A DNA stretch of 64,000 bases from contig NC_133534.1 of NCBI RefSeq assembly GCF_048544455.1, forward strand, positions 34,596,217-34,660,216, given 5' to 3'. A program made the translations under genes and the position numbers. Shown here piece after piece: positions 1-12,621 of the stretch (positions within the stretch are counted from its first letter, which is position 1; each line of letters opens with the position of its first letter). The stretch is from Silene latifolia (taxonomy: Eukaryota > Streptophyta > Magnoliopsida > Caryophyllales > Caryophyllaceae). Below the pieces are notes generated by a model, which saw only the letters and a list, made by a program, of their open reading frames with translations, had not been told where the DNA came from and did not search any database.

Positions 1-171
1 CAACAAAACTTACAAGTTAAAAAGAGAAAATTTGTTTGTTTACCTTGAAGAAAAATGCTACGCCGGAGTAATGATTCTGAAACCTAGAGAGAAGTTTCGT
101 CAAAGAGGGCTAGAAAGAAGAAATTTTTTGAGAAAATGAAATTGGTGCCCAATTTCAGGGATTAACTGCTC

Positions 172-179
172 TATTTATA
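172..179 (-). promoter_or_regulatory. TATA box for the antisense frame (left copy)
   Basis: TATAAATA read on the minus strand, in the same place as the minus-strand TATA at 44231-44238 of the right copy, about 180 bp before the antisense ORF start. The ORF itself would lie left of position 1. Confidence 0.5.
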
Positions 180-667
180 GGAGAAGGCCCATGAAGAAGG
201 ACCAATCAGGGCACAGCCCATGAAACGCCTTGACCAATCAAAGAAACAGACACGTGTCGGACATGCAACCACGGAATGTCAATCGTTGCAACAGTTGAAC
301 GTCAATCAATGCAACAGTGACCAAGCGTCTTCAACACGCCCCTTCAAATCTCTCTGCCCATTCATCTTCCTCAACAAATTCCTAAGTATCCGTTTCTCTG
401 CCGACCACATGATCAACCAAGCCAAAAAGCACCGGCCAGGGGGCAATCAGAAACAACCGGCACTCTCCACCCTGGTCTCAGCCAGCGTCATTGCCTTTTC
501 CACATCGGATGTCCATTATACATCCATGTGGAGGGGGGATATGGTACGGCCTAAGCAGAGCCATGCCGGGGAAGAAGAAGCCGGGGCAGAAATTTTCACT
601 TGCGCAGAATATACGCTCAACATACATCGGAGCCCATACCACGGCATAGACTACGCTGGGGGCAAAT

Positions 668-1261
668 TGATGGGGCATATTCGCACTGACCCGACTGACG
701 ATCAACATATTGAGCAAGGTCAAAGATATCCACAGCAAGTCAACGGCTTAGACAGCCTAACCGACGCAGCCTGTCGGCCTGTCTCTTGGGTCCCGGCTGG
801 TGCAACTAGCCAGCCGAGGCACACATCCGCGAACTCATATCCAAGACCCCTCGGCGGTGAGTCAACAGGGCCCGCCGGCCTGCCATGGGTCCTTCGGCCG
901 AAGGGTAGATCAGTCTTTCCACCTGCTAGCCACTTGGCCACTTGGCCACTACGTGACAAAAGGTGAAAGTCTATAAATACTCCTCAACTCTCATTGAGGA
1001 GGAGATCCACAATTTAACCTAAGAATCACTATTCATCTGGTAATATCTTCCTTATCTCTCTACAATATATACTTCACCAAGTAACAACAACTTATCTCTC
1101 TAAGTTTACTGACTTGAGCGTCGGAGTGAGTTCGCTCGGCCCAAAGCCGAGCCCTCAGTTTGTTCATTGTTTCAGGAGACCGCAAGGAGGATTTAACCAA
1201 AGACGTCATTCTACAAGCACGGGTGGTAACAAATAACTGCTCTGGAATTACACCCGGAACA
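668..1261 (+). repeat. 3' LTR of the left Tat element (594 bp)
   Basis: Starts TGATGGGGCATATTC directly after the purine-rich GGGGGCAAAT tract and ends ACCCGGAACA, the same termini as both LTRs of the element at 34669-45313. A TATAAATA box lies at 972-979. The five bases after it (TCCTC, 1262-1266) would be the right copy of the target duplication; the left copy is outside the window. Confidence 0.9.
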
Positions 1262-2032
1262 TCCTCATCTACCTCGGACGATGATCTTGATGATCATTGC
1301 TTTACTTACCCTCTAGACTCGTCTGTCCATGAGGATCAATCACGAGAGGTATTGCTTGAGACCTTTCCTCTTGTCAGAGGTCCGGTTGTTCCTGGACCAC
1401 CTGGTTTTGATGTTGGTGAACCGTCTCATGCTAGAGAACCTTCCCCAGCTTTCCGTATGACCGTGCCTGATGACAAGGTTGATGCATCTTCAGACCTCGG
1501 TCTTGCTGAACCATTAACTCCACCATGGACAGTTGATGTTAGCTGTCTTTTTCGTCCCTCTGATTCTGCCTCTGCTTCTCATCCTCCTGCTATGGACTCC
1601 CTTGGCAGGACGGTGAAATTTGTCTTCAAACGCAAGGTAGGAGTTGGGTTTAATTATTACAGCCGCACTCGATTTAAACACACTAATAGATCGGGTTTTA
1701 TTGACTTGGCTGTGGATTCGGTCTCTGAACCAACTCCGGTTGAGTTGTTGTTTGGGTCGTTCTTTGCTTTGCAGTTTCGGTTTAAACAGCCTGATGGTTG
1801 CCATTTTTCCAGTACTTCTGTTTTGGGCAAAAAACGACCTCTGTCTACTTTCGAATTCTCTTTACTGGACTTACCTGTGAAAAAGAAACCATGCTTGGAG
1901 CAAGCTGGTCCATTTATTTTTATGAATGGACCTTCACTAATGCTTGTTCCCTTTTCTTTGTTCAGAGATGAAGCAGTTATTCCTGATATAGGTCTGGTGG
2001 CGGACCTTAATTCGCCACCCGTTTACCAATGA
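1262..2032 (+). pseudogene. LINE ORF1, C-terminal 256 residues
   Basis: The open frame runs from the LTR junction to a TGA at 2030-2032. It has an acidic, Ser/Asp-rich start and a basic later part (for example KRPLSTFEF and LPVKKKPCLEQ), as expected for the RNA-binding ORF1 protein of plant L1 elements, but no CCHC knuckle is visible; the usual N-terminal domain would lie in the lost 5' part. The stop overlaps the ORF2 start in an ATGA. Function is inferred from position, not from a recognised domain. Confidence 0.65.
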
Positions 2033-5000
2033 AGATCTTTTGCTGGAATTGTAGGGGGCTAGGATCGACGGATGATCCTACAATTTCTTTTATACATCGA
2101 AGTGTCCAACAACATCATCCGTCCATTTTGTTTTTTCAAGAAATCATGACTACTTCTGACTCGGCATCATATAAGACTTCTCATCTGGGCCTGCCTCACT
2201 ATTGCGGTGTAGATTCGACGGGTCGTAGTGGAGGCCTTCTTTTGCGATGGGATAACTCTATAGTTTTAACTACCTTAAGTCTAGAATCTCACTTTATCCT
2301 TTGTAAATTATCTTCCCCTAGGGCACCTTGTACAAATGATATAAAATATGTTTTATTTATATATGGTGAAGCACAGTTTGAGTATCGACAAGCTTTATGG
2401 AATCATATAAGTTCCAAGATTTTGGGGCTTTCTCCTTTGTTGATACTTGGGGACTTTAATCAAGTTGAGTTGTTTGCTGATAAGTTTGGGGGTACAAGCT
2501 TTATTCGTGGCCAAAGTGATTTTACCATTTGGAAAATTAGCAATGGCCTTTCGGATGTTCATTTCTTTGGTCCCTGTTTCACTTGGATGAACAATCAGTA
2601 CAGTGGTAATATCATCATGGAATGTCTAGACCGAGCTTATGCCAATCAGGAATGGTTTACTCTTTTCCCTTCAACTTCTATCTCGCACCTTCCTATTCTT
2701 GTTTCTGATCATGCACCTGTCATCCTTTCTCTGAGTCCGGATTCTAAACCACGCAAAAGACCATATCGTCTTGATAATTGGTGCTTATCTTACCCTGAAG
2801 TTCAAGATCTTGTTTCACGAGTTTGGAATACTCCTTTCTTCGGATCCTCGATGTTTGTGTTGTCACGTAAATTAGCTACGGTTCGCCGTGCTATCTTGCA
2901 ATGGGTTATAAGTCATCGTATTTCTAATGGGATTAACTGGTCAGATATAGAAGCTGATTTGGATTTATCTGCTGCAAATATTGTGGATGAACATTCAGCA
3001 TCAAAATTTCAACAACTACGCTCATCTCGCCTTCAGCTTATGCGAAACCATCGACTTTTTTGGGTTCAATGTTCGAAAATCAAAGCTGAGGTTTTAGATG
3101 GTTATCCAACACGCTTCCTATTTAATCGAGTTAAACAAAGAGCTACAAAGCATCGTATAATGGCTCTTCAATCAGCTGATGGCGTATGGTTGCATTCACC
3201 AGATTCTGTTACAGATGAAATCGTCAATTATTTCACCAATTTGCTCTGCAATAATTCTACAAATGTTCATGCCGGTCCTAGGGGGTTTATCCATCAATAT
3301 TTGTCTACACTGAATTTGCCCAAGCTTGGACAAGTTGAATGCTCTTTATTACAAGCCTCTTTGTCGGAACACGATATTCTGATTGCTCTCCGAGGTATGG
3401 ATGAATCAAAATCACCGGGTCCCGATGGTATTACACCAAAAAATTTCCGGACTTTTTGGCCACAAATAGGTCATTTAGTGACTTCAGCAATTCTTAGATT
3501 TCTCAACTCCGGTGTTATGTTGAAAGAATGGAACAATACCATCATTGTTTTGATACCTTGATAACCCTGAGTTGGTCTCGCAGTATCGACCAATCAGCCT
3601 ATGCAGTGTCGTATACCGTTTAGCTTCCAAGTGTATGGCAAATCGACTCAAATTGGTTATGCCATCTATTATTTCTGAATCCCAACAAGCGTTTGTCCCT
3701 GGTCGTCTCATGTCTGATGGATGCCTTATTGCTCATGAAATAATGCATTATATTAACAAGACTAAGAAGGGTACAAACTGCTACTCGGTGATCAAATTGG
3801 ATATGCATAAGGCTTTCGATAGAGTATCCTGGCATTTCCTCATTTCTGTGTTAGATAAATTTGGTTTCCCGCAGTCTTGGAGTAATCTGATCTGGGAATG
3901 CATTTCCACAGTTACTTACAGTATCATGATAAATGGTGAACCTTCGCCCTCCTTTCATCCGTCTTGTGGTTTACGCCAGGGAGATCCTCTCTCTCCTTAT
4001 TTGTTTATTATGTGTATGGAAGCTCTATCTCGTCACTTTCAGAAGAATGAATCCCAGCAACAACTTGTTGGACTTAAGATTTCTCGGTATGCTCCGCCTC
4101 TATCGCACCTTTTTTATGCAGACGACGCTTTCATCTGCTGCAAAGCAACACCTACTTCTTTTGAGACTATCCGAGATATTTTTCAGGACTTTGAGAAAGC
4201 CTCTGGCCAAATGATTAACCTCCAGAAATCTTTTATTAAATTCAGTCCCAATTCACCCGAGGACTTCAAATCCCATATGACCTCTATTCTACGTATGCAA
4301 GCTTCTGATTTTTTTGGTACATATTTGGGTGTTCCGGTTGATCTATCTAAATGCAAGAAGACAACTTTTCATGATATTCTGGATAAGATCACCACACGTA
4401 TTTCATCATGGTCTTCTCTGCACTTATCTCAAGCTAGCAAGTTTGTTATTATCAATTCCATCCTTCTTGGTTCATTGGTTCACATTCTAGCTGTTGTTCC
4501 TCTTCCACTATCCGTGTCTAGGAAGCTCGACTCTTTAATTGCTGCCTTCTGGTGGAGTAAAAATTCTTCACACCGATCAATTCATTGGCTATCTCAGTCA
4601 CACTTGCATGTTCCAAGAGACTCAGGAGGTTTGAGAATTAAATCGGTGACAGTTCTCAGTCAAGCTTACCTTATGAAAAATTTTTGGCGATTACATCATA
4701 AGCCGACTGGAATTTTGGCCAAATATCTCGCGCCAAAATATCGAAAAAATCTTCCAATTCCCAACCTCAAGTCCAATGTTACGCAGCCTTCCTTTGTGTG
4801 GCAAGGTATTTGTCGGGTAGCCGCAACGTGCTCTGAAGATATGGCTTGGAAAGTTGGAAATGGCAAATCCATTAATCTTAGTCTTAGCCATTGGGTACAA
4901 GGTCATCCCCCAAGTTTGAAACAACCAGAGGATATCCACATGCCTTCATTCTCTGACTTTGTTAGTTCGTGAAGATGGCTCATGGAATCCGTGTAGTATT

Positions 5001-6029
5001 TTTCGAGTTTTTAATAACTCCACTGCTAAAGATATCTTGGCCATGGAACCACCTATTCTTCAAAATGATGACTACCTGTACTGGAAGTATACTGAAGATG
5101 GTTGCTATAATATTCAGTCGGGATACTCATATCTTTTATCCAAGCATTCGTCAGCAATTCCACAGATTCCCTCTTTTCCTTGGAAATTGGTATGGCTCTT
5201 TCCGTTTTCAAGTAAATTTCCTCTTTTTATCTGGAAGCTTGCCCATCATATCATCCCAACGAAGACGGTTCTGGCCCATAGAGGATTTCGTCTTGATACT
5301 TTTTGTCCTTTATGTCGAGCGGATATGAAAACTCCTGAGCATTTGTTCCGGTCCTATGATGTAATTCAACATATCTGGCGTTCTTCGTTACTTGGCATAC
5401 ACTCCTTGGCTAATCCAAATGTCTCTTTCGTCCGATGGTTAGCTGATCACATTTCATATCTTCATCGAGCATATTCATCTGGGTTTAATTGTTTACTTCA
5501 TTTTTATGCAATCTTGAGATCCATCTGGCTCACACGTAACTCCATTGTTTTTGAGAACCGTGAGTTTGTGCCTGTACGCATCCTTCTTTTAGCTGGAGCA
5601 TTACATCACTCACACTTGCAATTGCCTTCTCTCCGATACGACGGAATTCTGAACCGAGTACTTCAGATTACCGCAGGTAATCATCTTTCAACTTTGCAGT
5701 CTTCACTCTCTTATCGGCTCTACATCTGCAGGAATTCTCTACAGAATGGTTATACAACTATGGTTGAGTCAGACTCTGGCGTGGCTGAATTTTCCTACAT
5801 GCGTGCCTCATCCCTTTTTGCTGCTTATTCTCAAGCCTTACTTCAAGTTATGCTGCGCCAAGAGACAGCTACATACCCCGTAATTACCTTTGTGGTATCA
5901 TCAAAAAAATTATGTTCAGTTCTGGCTTCTCAAAAGCCAGTACCAATAGCTGTGCGAAATTCTCTACATGCAATTCGCACACTTCTTCGTTTACATCGTA
6001 GTTGGTCGGTTAGTCTAGCTACTGGTTAA
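2029..6029 (+). pseudogene. LINE ORF2: endonuclease / reverse transcriptase (two frameshifts)
   Basis: Starts MKIFCWNCRGLGS. The endonuclease region (2029 to about 2735) keeps the catalytic landmarks FFQEIM, LGDFNQV and SDHAPV. The reverse transcriptase region (about 3380-4250) shows SPGPDGITPKNF, KLDMHKAFDRVSW, GLRQGDPLSPYLF and the catalytic YADD near 4115-4130. A zf-RVT region follows (PLCRADMKTPEHLF, about 5300-5350), then a weak RNase H-like tail. Frame one closes at 3561 and the RT frame resumes at 3572, where two residues appear lost between IVLIP and DNPELVSQYRPISL. A second shift near 4960 moves into the last frame, which ends at 6029. This would be the enzyme for target-primed reverse transcription; it is inactive here. 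Confidence 0.93.
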
Positions 6030-8049
6030 CTTACTGAAATTTGGTTGTATCTGTAATAACGTTCTAACTTTGTTTAAATATATCGGTTTACCTTTGTCAA
6101 AAAAAAAAAAATAATAATAATAATTTATGAAATTGATGAGCGGAAATCAAATTTAGCTAATTCGATCGTGGAAAAGATCGTGTTGCCAATTTCATCTAAT
6201 GAATGAAATCTTGGAGAAATGATTTACGAAGTACTAATATTGCAAAGTTTAGGAAAGATTCAGAGACTTTGTTTATCAGCACAATGTAGTTCAATTTTGT
6301 ATGCAAACATACACCGATTTATGAAAAATTATTCTACTAAACAAAGCCATGAGCAAAAAAGAGCCATCAATTAGCCGACCATGGTTGTACTTCCTGTAGA
6401 AGTTGGGGGAGGGTATGTCTAGTGTCGCCATTGTTGCTGAAAAGTAGCCTAACTCCAAGTTTAATTTAAATCTAAAATTCCATTAATATCCTTACTAATC
6501 TTGGCGCAATTGTGAAACAAAAAATTCTTTTGGGTGGGAAGATTGAAAAAAAAATTTAATTTTAATTTATACTATTATTTTAATAAGGGTGTTACTCAAA
6601 CTCGGTAACATCGGGTGTTGCCCTATCACTTTCCATCCCGTAAATACACTTGTGGTCTGTGGATATAATTTGTGTTTATATGAACCCTTCGCCAATAATT
6701 GTGGTTGGAGATATGATGAGGATGATGGGTGATGATAGTGAGCTGTTTTTGGGCCTATCAAAACTTTTTATGTATGTATCTATACATAAATTAATGTTTT
6801 ATTCCAAAAAATTTCGGCCATGCAATAATCCATGCCCCTACAAACATGGAATAAGAAATGTGATACACATCATACATGAATAGTTCATGGCCGGTGCGGC
6901 GGTGCCTACACTAGACTAGAAATAACGTTACTAAAGTTTACAAGAATCATTGCTATGCCCAATTATTACATAAATTGTAGGCCATATTCAGCTCAATCGT
7001 CTATGAAGAGGAGAAAGAAGCTTGGGTTTTACTGGACTTATTTTAAAACTAAAATCTTAAACCTGATAAATAGGTGAGAGGTCGAATCGTGGTCATGCCT
7101 ACGTCAACTTTAAAGTGGTAATCACTAAACTTAGCAAAATTGACCTGGTCCCAATGATCCGATCACTTGAAGTCAAAACACGAGTTTGACCCGACCCAGT
7201 ATAACTCGAACTTGAATGTTTAGTGTTGCAGTTTGTACGTTGATTATAATCTATAAATAATTAAACGTAAACAAATGATTGGGCGGAGTGATATATTACA
7301 AACCCGTCTATTTTAATAATTTGTAATAAAATCATGTATTTAATTTAATATTATTAAAGATGAGTATCTCTACTGGCTTTTTAAGCTCATCTTTTTAATT
7401 AAGCTAACCTCATATACACATTTTAGAACCCCAAATTTTACAAATTTTATATGTACATGTCGGAAAGTGGTGCCAAAAATTAATATAATCCAAAATGACA
7501 AGTCTATGAGTGGGGGCTTAAATGAAAATATTATCTAGATTTAGTAAAAGAGTGCATTGGATGAGTTTATGAGTGGGTTGGGCCAAATAATGATTAATAT
7601 TATTAGGAAGTAGGGCACTCAGGCCAAAACCGTGAAAGCTCAACAAAGTTGGAGATTAATGCGATCTATGATGCTAAAACGCCCCTTCTTTCTTCCACCA
7701 TTTTATGTCCTACAAATTATGATTACCGTTTACGTCTAAACAAACCCCGTTGCTTCTTCACAACGGCTACATTACTACAAGGACCGTTTACCACTACATG
7801 TCTTTAGCTCTATTATTTCAAAAACTATATGTGTGAAAATTGATTCCCGTGAGATTAAATTGATGATTTTAGGTACAGTTTATCGTTATATTTATTAACA
7901 AGGTAGGTACCAATACATTATTTTAAATTCGGATTAGTCATGGAAAAATTGACCTTGCAAACATTGACCTTATAAATTTATATTAAAATGGTAAATTGAC
8001 TCTTTAACATTACATGCAACATTTATTTTAGTTTTATTTAGTTTATCCT

Positions 8050-8280
8050 ATTTCTTCATTTATTTAGCTCAGTTTCATGCAGTTCAGTTAAGTTCTCAGC
8101 TCAGTTCTATTCAATTTAGTTCAGTTTAGTTCAGCTTTATTCAGTTTAGTTTAATTCTTCACAAATTAACTCTTATTTTGACTTCATTTAATTCAGCTCA
8201 TCTTCATCCAGTTCAATTCATCTCTGCTAAGTTCAGTTTCAGTCATCAGCTCACTTTAGTTCAGCTCATTTAAACAAAAA
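8050..8280. repeat. Degenerate TTCAG/TTTAG tract
   Basis: Many near-tandem copies of TTCAGTTCAG, TTTAGTTCAG and CAGCTCAG in one orientation. The same motif recurs in 9015-9130 (opposite strand) and 13550-13770, which suggests the body of one repeat family. Confidence 0.5.
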
Positions 8281-8930
8281 AAAAGGGCTTAACACCAACT
8301 AATTTTAACATCATATGATCTGGTCTAAATGTTTAGTAGTTACAGAGTACTTGATTATAATGTTACCCATCTCAAAGTTAGAGGACTAAAACACCTCAGG
8401 TCAGTTATAACCTCTCTTTAATATAATTAGTTTTTCGTATTTAAATATGTCCTTTCCATATTATTTTAAAAATACTCGAAATGTCTTCATAATTGCAATG
8501 CCAAAATTATGCAAACGTTTGTTGAATCACTCTCGTTAGTAGGTACGCGAACATGATTCTAAATTCGAATTACTCATGTTATAATGAATAATGGAAGAAG
8601 ACAAAGAAGAGGAAATGTTGTAATTGAAGTGGGAAGGACGGAAGAGAAACAAGAAAGTGACAAGATAAAGAAGGTAGCCGTTATAAAAGGTGGGTGGCAA
8701 AGTTGTGGGCTGTATGACAGGCTGACCATTTTCTAACCCTACCTAACCCAACCCATTTCATTTAACCCAACTCACTCTCACTCACAACTTCACAAGTTTT
8801 AATCCTCTTTCATTTTCCCCTCACATGGTCTTGCACTCTTCTTGCTGTCTTTCTTTCTTTTTCTGACCCCACTTCCCCCACTCAAATCTTTTTAGAATTT
8901 CTTTTTAAATAATTTAATAACTTAAAAATA

Positions 8931-9145
8931 AATATATGTTGTTCTTTTGGATTGAAATTATCTTAACTAAATTTAATGGATCTGACTAAACTTAAGAATT
9001 TGTTTTTTTTTTTCGGTTGATAGCTGAACTAAATTGAATAAAGCTGAAATAAGAGTTAATCGGTGAACAAATTAGCTGAACTGAGTTGAGTTGAACTAAA
9101 CTAAACTGAAATAGGCTGAAATTCAGCAAGAAAGAACATGGCCTT
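8931..9145. mobile_element. MITE-like element with CTGAA-rich body
   Basis: The left edge reads ATATGTTGTTCTTTTGGATTG and the right edge, reversed, AAGGCCATGTTCTTTCTTGC, so the ends are roughly inverted. The body carries AGCTGAACTGAGTTGAGTTG-type repeats. The edges resemble those of the block at 13533-13784. No clear target duplication was found, so the superfamily is open. Confidence 0.35.
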
Positions 9146-10614
9146 AGTGAATCTTAACTAAATTTAACAGAGTTGAATTAAACTTATAAAAATTTAAATA
9201 AAAATTTAAATTAAGTCAAAAAAACATCACTTAATTCTACCGGCATTTTCTTTTGGGAAATGAGTGACGTCATCGGGTGGCACCAAATCTCGACGCCACC
9301 CTCTCACATGCGATAAGTAGGGACTCCTTCAATAAAGAATGCATGTGAGAGGATGATATCTACTCTCGGCGCCACTTAGTGGCGCACTATCATTATCCTT
9401 TTCTTTCTTTAGTATGTCTCATGAGAGACCGTCTCCCACTAATTTAGTGAGAGACATAATAGTGAAAAAATAAATTAAATGGATCCCTCACCCTATCATA
9501 TAAAAGTCTTCTCAATAACGCTATTGAGAAACCGTCTTTTCAGTGTTTTTTTTATTGAGAAGAATTCTACAAACATTCTTCATTTCTTCTGTTCATTATA
9601 AACTAGTGAGACCCACTTGGCCTTTTCAATGAATTTTTTGTTCTTACAACTAATATAAAAATGTCCATTAAATAGTATAAATACATGTAAAATAAAACAA
9701 AACTTTTTTTAAACACTCAAAACATAAATAATCTATTAAAATACGATTGAAGAAAACTTAGTTTATAACAATAATATAAATGTTTTTTATACGAAGTATC
9801 TAATTTAGAATGTTTCATTATCACACGATGTAAAGAACTCTAATGAAACGGGTGTAACTATTTCATGAAATTAACTCAAACCTAAATATAAATCAAATGT
9901 ATGTAACTTTATAAGGTAATGTTTTGAAACGCAAAATTAATTTTATTTTCAATACTATTTTTATTATAAAAAATAATATACTCTAATTTAATGTAAAATC
10001 TAATTTTATAAACTTAGCTGGAATTATGGTATGTGAAATTCAATTTTGAATTTCAATTTCTCAACAACGTTTGAAAATCTATGAAATTAAAAATGGTCAA
10101 GTAGATTCGATCGAAGGCCTGTTATATATGTATCCCAACTTATTCAACTAGTCTAAAATGATATTGAAATTGAAATGACTATTATATGTATAAATTTGAG
10201 AACAACAAATTTTAATTAAGTTCAAATTAATCTTACTGTATGTAAAAATTTTAGAACATCAAATTTTAACTAAGTTCAAATTAAAAAATTAAAGTGAGCG
10301 AATTTAATTTCAATTCAAATTCTAAGATTTTGAAACACTTATGGAGTTCAATTCTAATACGGAGTATTAAGTTTCCGAACATGTCATAAATGACATTCCA
10401 TTTTATTTCTTTTTCAATATAGCTTTCAAGCAACCAAATTCATTAAATACTTAATTTTACAACAATTTTTCAAAAATTTATGAAAAAAACAAACTTAAAA
10501 ACCCACCTCTATTTTGATTTTAATACACCAAAAAAAAGGCCAAACATTGGCATTATTAAAACTTATCCACAATAATCCACCTATATTATTCTAGTAACAT
10601 CTTTCCATCCTCTT

Positions 10615-10620
10615 TATAAA
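10615..10620 (+). promoter_or_regulatory. TATA box of the PIP2 gene
   Basis: TATAAA, 75 bp before the ATG, followed by a CAACACAACACACACAACAC leader typical of highly expressed plant genes. Confidence 0.7.
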
Positions 10621-10694
10621 CCCCTCCAACACAACACACACAACACTTACACAAAAACACCACTAAAACAAAAAAGAATTCATTAATTTCAAAA

Positions 10695-12621
10695 ATGACA
10701 AAAGAAGTGCTTAGTGAAGAAACACAAGGGCAACACCATGGGAAAGACTATGTGGACCCACCACCAGCACCATTGTTTGACATGGGTGAGCTCAAGTTAT
10801 GGTCATTTTACAGAGCTTTAATTGCTGAGTTTATAGCAACATTATTGTTCTTATACATAACTGTTGCTACTGTTATTGGTCACAAGAAACAAACTGCTCC
10901 TTGTGGTGGTGTTGGTCTTCTTGGTATTGCTTGGTCTTTTGGTGGCATGATCTTTATTCTTGTTTACTGCACCGCTGGTATCTCTGGTCAGTACTTCTAC
11001 TTCTTTTATCAACTCTTCTCGTTTTGCTTAAAGCTGTCTTAACTTAGGTCTTTAAGCTTAAAGATTTGTACTTGCTTAGCTAAATTTAAGTATTTTCTGT
11101 CATATAACAGAAGAAGTTTCCTGTTTATGTGTTTCTTTGAGAAATTAAGTTTAAAATAATAAGTATCCCAACTTTGAGGATAATGTTGTTTATTAATTAT
11201 TCTATACTCTCTAAGGTTACAGATCCAAACTTTCTAGGTTAAAAAAATGACTTATTTCTGAACATTTTGGCTTTTGTTGTTAGATACAGATACAGACATA
11301 CAGTCTGTAAGCTTAAAGATCCAAACTTTCTAAACCAATTTCTGTTTTTTATTTTCCTTTTGCGTAGTTAAAAATTCAAAAGGGTATTATGGGCATGAGT
11401 TAATTTTAGAAAATAAGTTCAAAATAACACAAATTATAGAATAATACCGTTGTATCATCTTTTGATTGGTTAAGCACTCATTTTGTACTATCTAACCGGT
11501 CGTACACAATAATTACTACGGGTTTTCTAACATGTGTGCTCAGGTCATATATTAAGAAAAAAATATGCAAGATTTTTTCACTAATTACGGTAAAAATGTG
11601 TGTACATCAATTAGCTTCTTAATACGTGCCCCTAAGTCACACGTTAGAAAAACCGTATACCTCTTAATTATGACATAATTAACTAACACAAGAATTAATG
11701 ATTCTACAGGAGGACACATAAACCCAGCAGTAACCTTTGGACTGTTCCTAGCAAGGAAAGTGTCCTTAATAAGGGCAGTGTCGTACATGATATCCCAATG
11801 TTTAGGGGCAATATGCGGTGTAGGCCTAGTAAAGGCATTCATGAAACATTCCTACAATACCCTTGGTGGTGGGGCCAACTCAGTTGCACCAGGTTACAAC
11901 AAGGGTACTGCCCTTGGTGCTGAGATTATTGGTACATTTGTGTTGGTTTACACTGTTTTCTCAGCTACTGACCCTAAGAGAAGTGCACGTGACTCTCACG
12001 TTCCGATATTGGCCCCGCTTCCTATCGGGTTTGCGGTGTTTATGGTTCACTTGGCTACTATTCCCATTACTGGTACTGGTATTAACCCTGCTAGGAGTTT
12101 TGGTGCTGCTGTTATCTATAACAACAAGAAGATCTGGGATGATCAAGTAAGTTTTCCGACTTCTTGTTGGGATTTTGCAACAAGGGTATTTTGGTCATTT
12201 AATTAATGTGTTGTGAGTCTGGCAATTATGGAGTTGATGTTTCAGGGTTATTTTGGTAATTTAAGGATCTGTGTTTGTCTTTAGTTTAAACTTTAAAGTG
12301 AGATTCCTATAGGCTCAATTACATGATTACTTGCTTAATGGTTGCACCAATTATTGTTTAATCCCTTGTAAAAACCGTCTTAAGTTAAACAAGATCTACT
12401 CAATTGGTTTGATTATTAATCAAAATAATTCTGTTTTGTGATCGAGTTGTGTTTTATTATTATTAGTAACAAATGAATTGAATTATAATTGATATGTGCA
12501 GTGGATATTCTGGGTGGGACCATTCATCGGAGCATTGGTAGCAGCAGCATATCATCAATACATATTGAGAGCAGCAGCAATCAAAGCCCTTGGATCATTC
12601 CGTAGCAACCCCACCAACTAA
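10695..12621 (+). CDS. PIP2: Plasma-membrane aquaporin, PIP2 subfamily
   Basis: Water channel of the plasma membrane. Three exons fit GT-AG rules: 10695-10986, 11710-12146 and 12502-12621, giving 282 residues, normal for PIP2. Both pore motifs are present: NPA at 102-104 ([11 protein letters not shown]) and 223-225 ([11 protein letters not shown]), among six hydrophobic segments. The short N-terminus with [10 protein letters not shown] and the C-terminal SFRSNPTN mark PIP2 rather than PIP1. Gating residues known from spinach SoPIP2;1 are kept: the loop B serine (Ser116), the loop D histidine (His194, pH gate) and the C-terminal serine (Ser275). The ATG at 10695 is chosen because it gives the standard N-terminus and follows a TATA box. 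Exon 2 is 437 bp, the sum of the two middle exons (296 + 141) usual in plant PIP genes as remembered, so one intron seems lost. The gene looks intact. Confidence 0.97.

Larger units (their letters stand above)
1..1261 (+). mobile_element. 3' end of a Tat-lineage Ty3/gypsy LTR element
   Basis: Positions 1-667 match 44061-44720 of the complete element further right, and 668-1261 match its 3' LTR, so this is the 3' end of a second member of the same family, cut by the window edge. Its right end ACCCGGAACA at 1261 abuts LINE coding sequence, so the element inserted into the LINE. It differs from the right-hand copy at many positions, while that copy's own two LTRs are nearly the same, so this is a separate insertion and not a recent duplication of it. 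A fossil; no coding part is visible in the window. Confidence 0.9.
1262..6125 (+). mobile_element. L1-type LINE, 5'-truncated by an LTR insertion
   Basis: A plant L1-type non-LTR retrotransposon: end of ORF1, then ORF2 with AP-endonuclease, reverse transcriptase, a zf-RVT cysteine/histidine region and a degenerate RNase H-like tail, and an A-run at 6099-6111 continued by TAA repeats to about 6125. The 5' part was displaced by the LTR element ending at 1261. ORF2 is broken by two frameshifts, so this copy is dead, although the frames are otherwise well kept and the tail survives, which suggests moderate age. Its target-site duplication cannot be judged because the 5' end is outside the window. 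Confidence 0.93.
6126..10614. other. AT-rich spacer without genes
   Basis: No coding frame with recognisable content was found. The stretch holds a TTCAG-rich tract (8050-8280), a MITE-like block with the same motif (about 8931-9145), and an inverted-repeat block around 9410-9545 in which GAGACCGTCTC-type motifs recur. A possible SINE fragment lies near 7040-7110 (a B-box-like GAGGTCGAATCGTGG), too weak to call. The last part is the PIP2 promoter region. Confidence 0.6.

Noticed and set aside
220-966. 248-codon plus frame, with minus frames over the same region
   Set aside because: Lies in the 3' untranslated/LTR part of the Tat element, without recognisable content, and is not kept as one frame in the right-hand copy.
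1514-1804. Minus frame of 96 codons
   Set aside because: Shadow of the LINE ORF1 frame.
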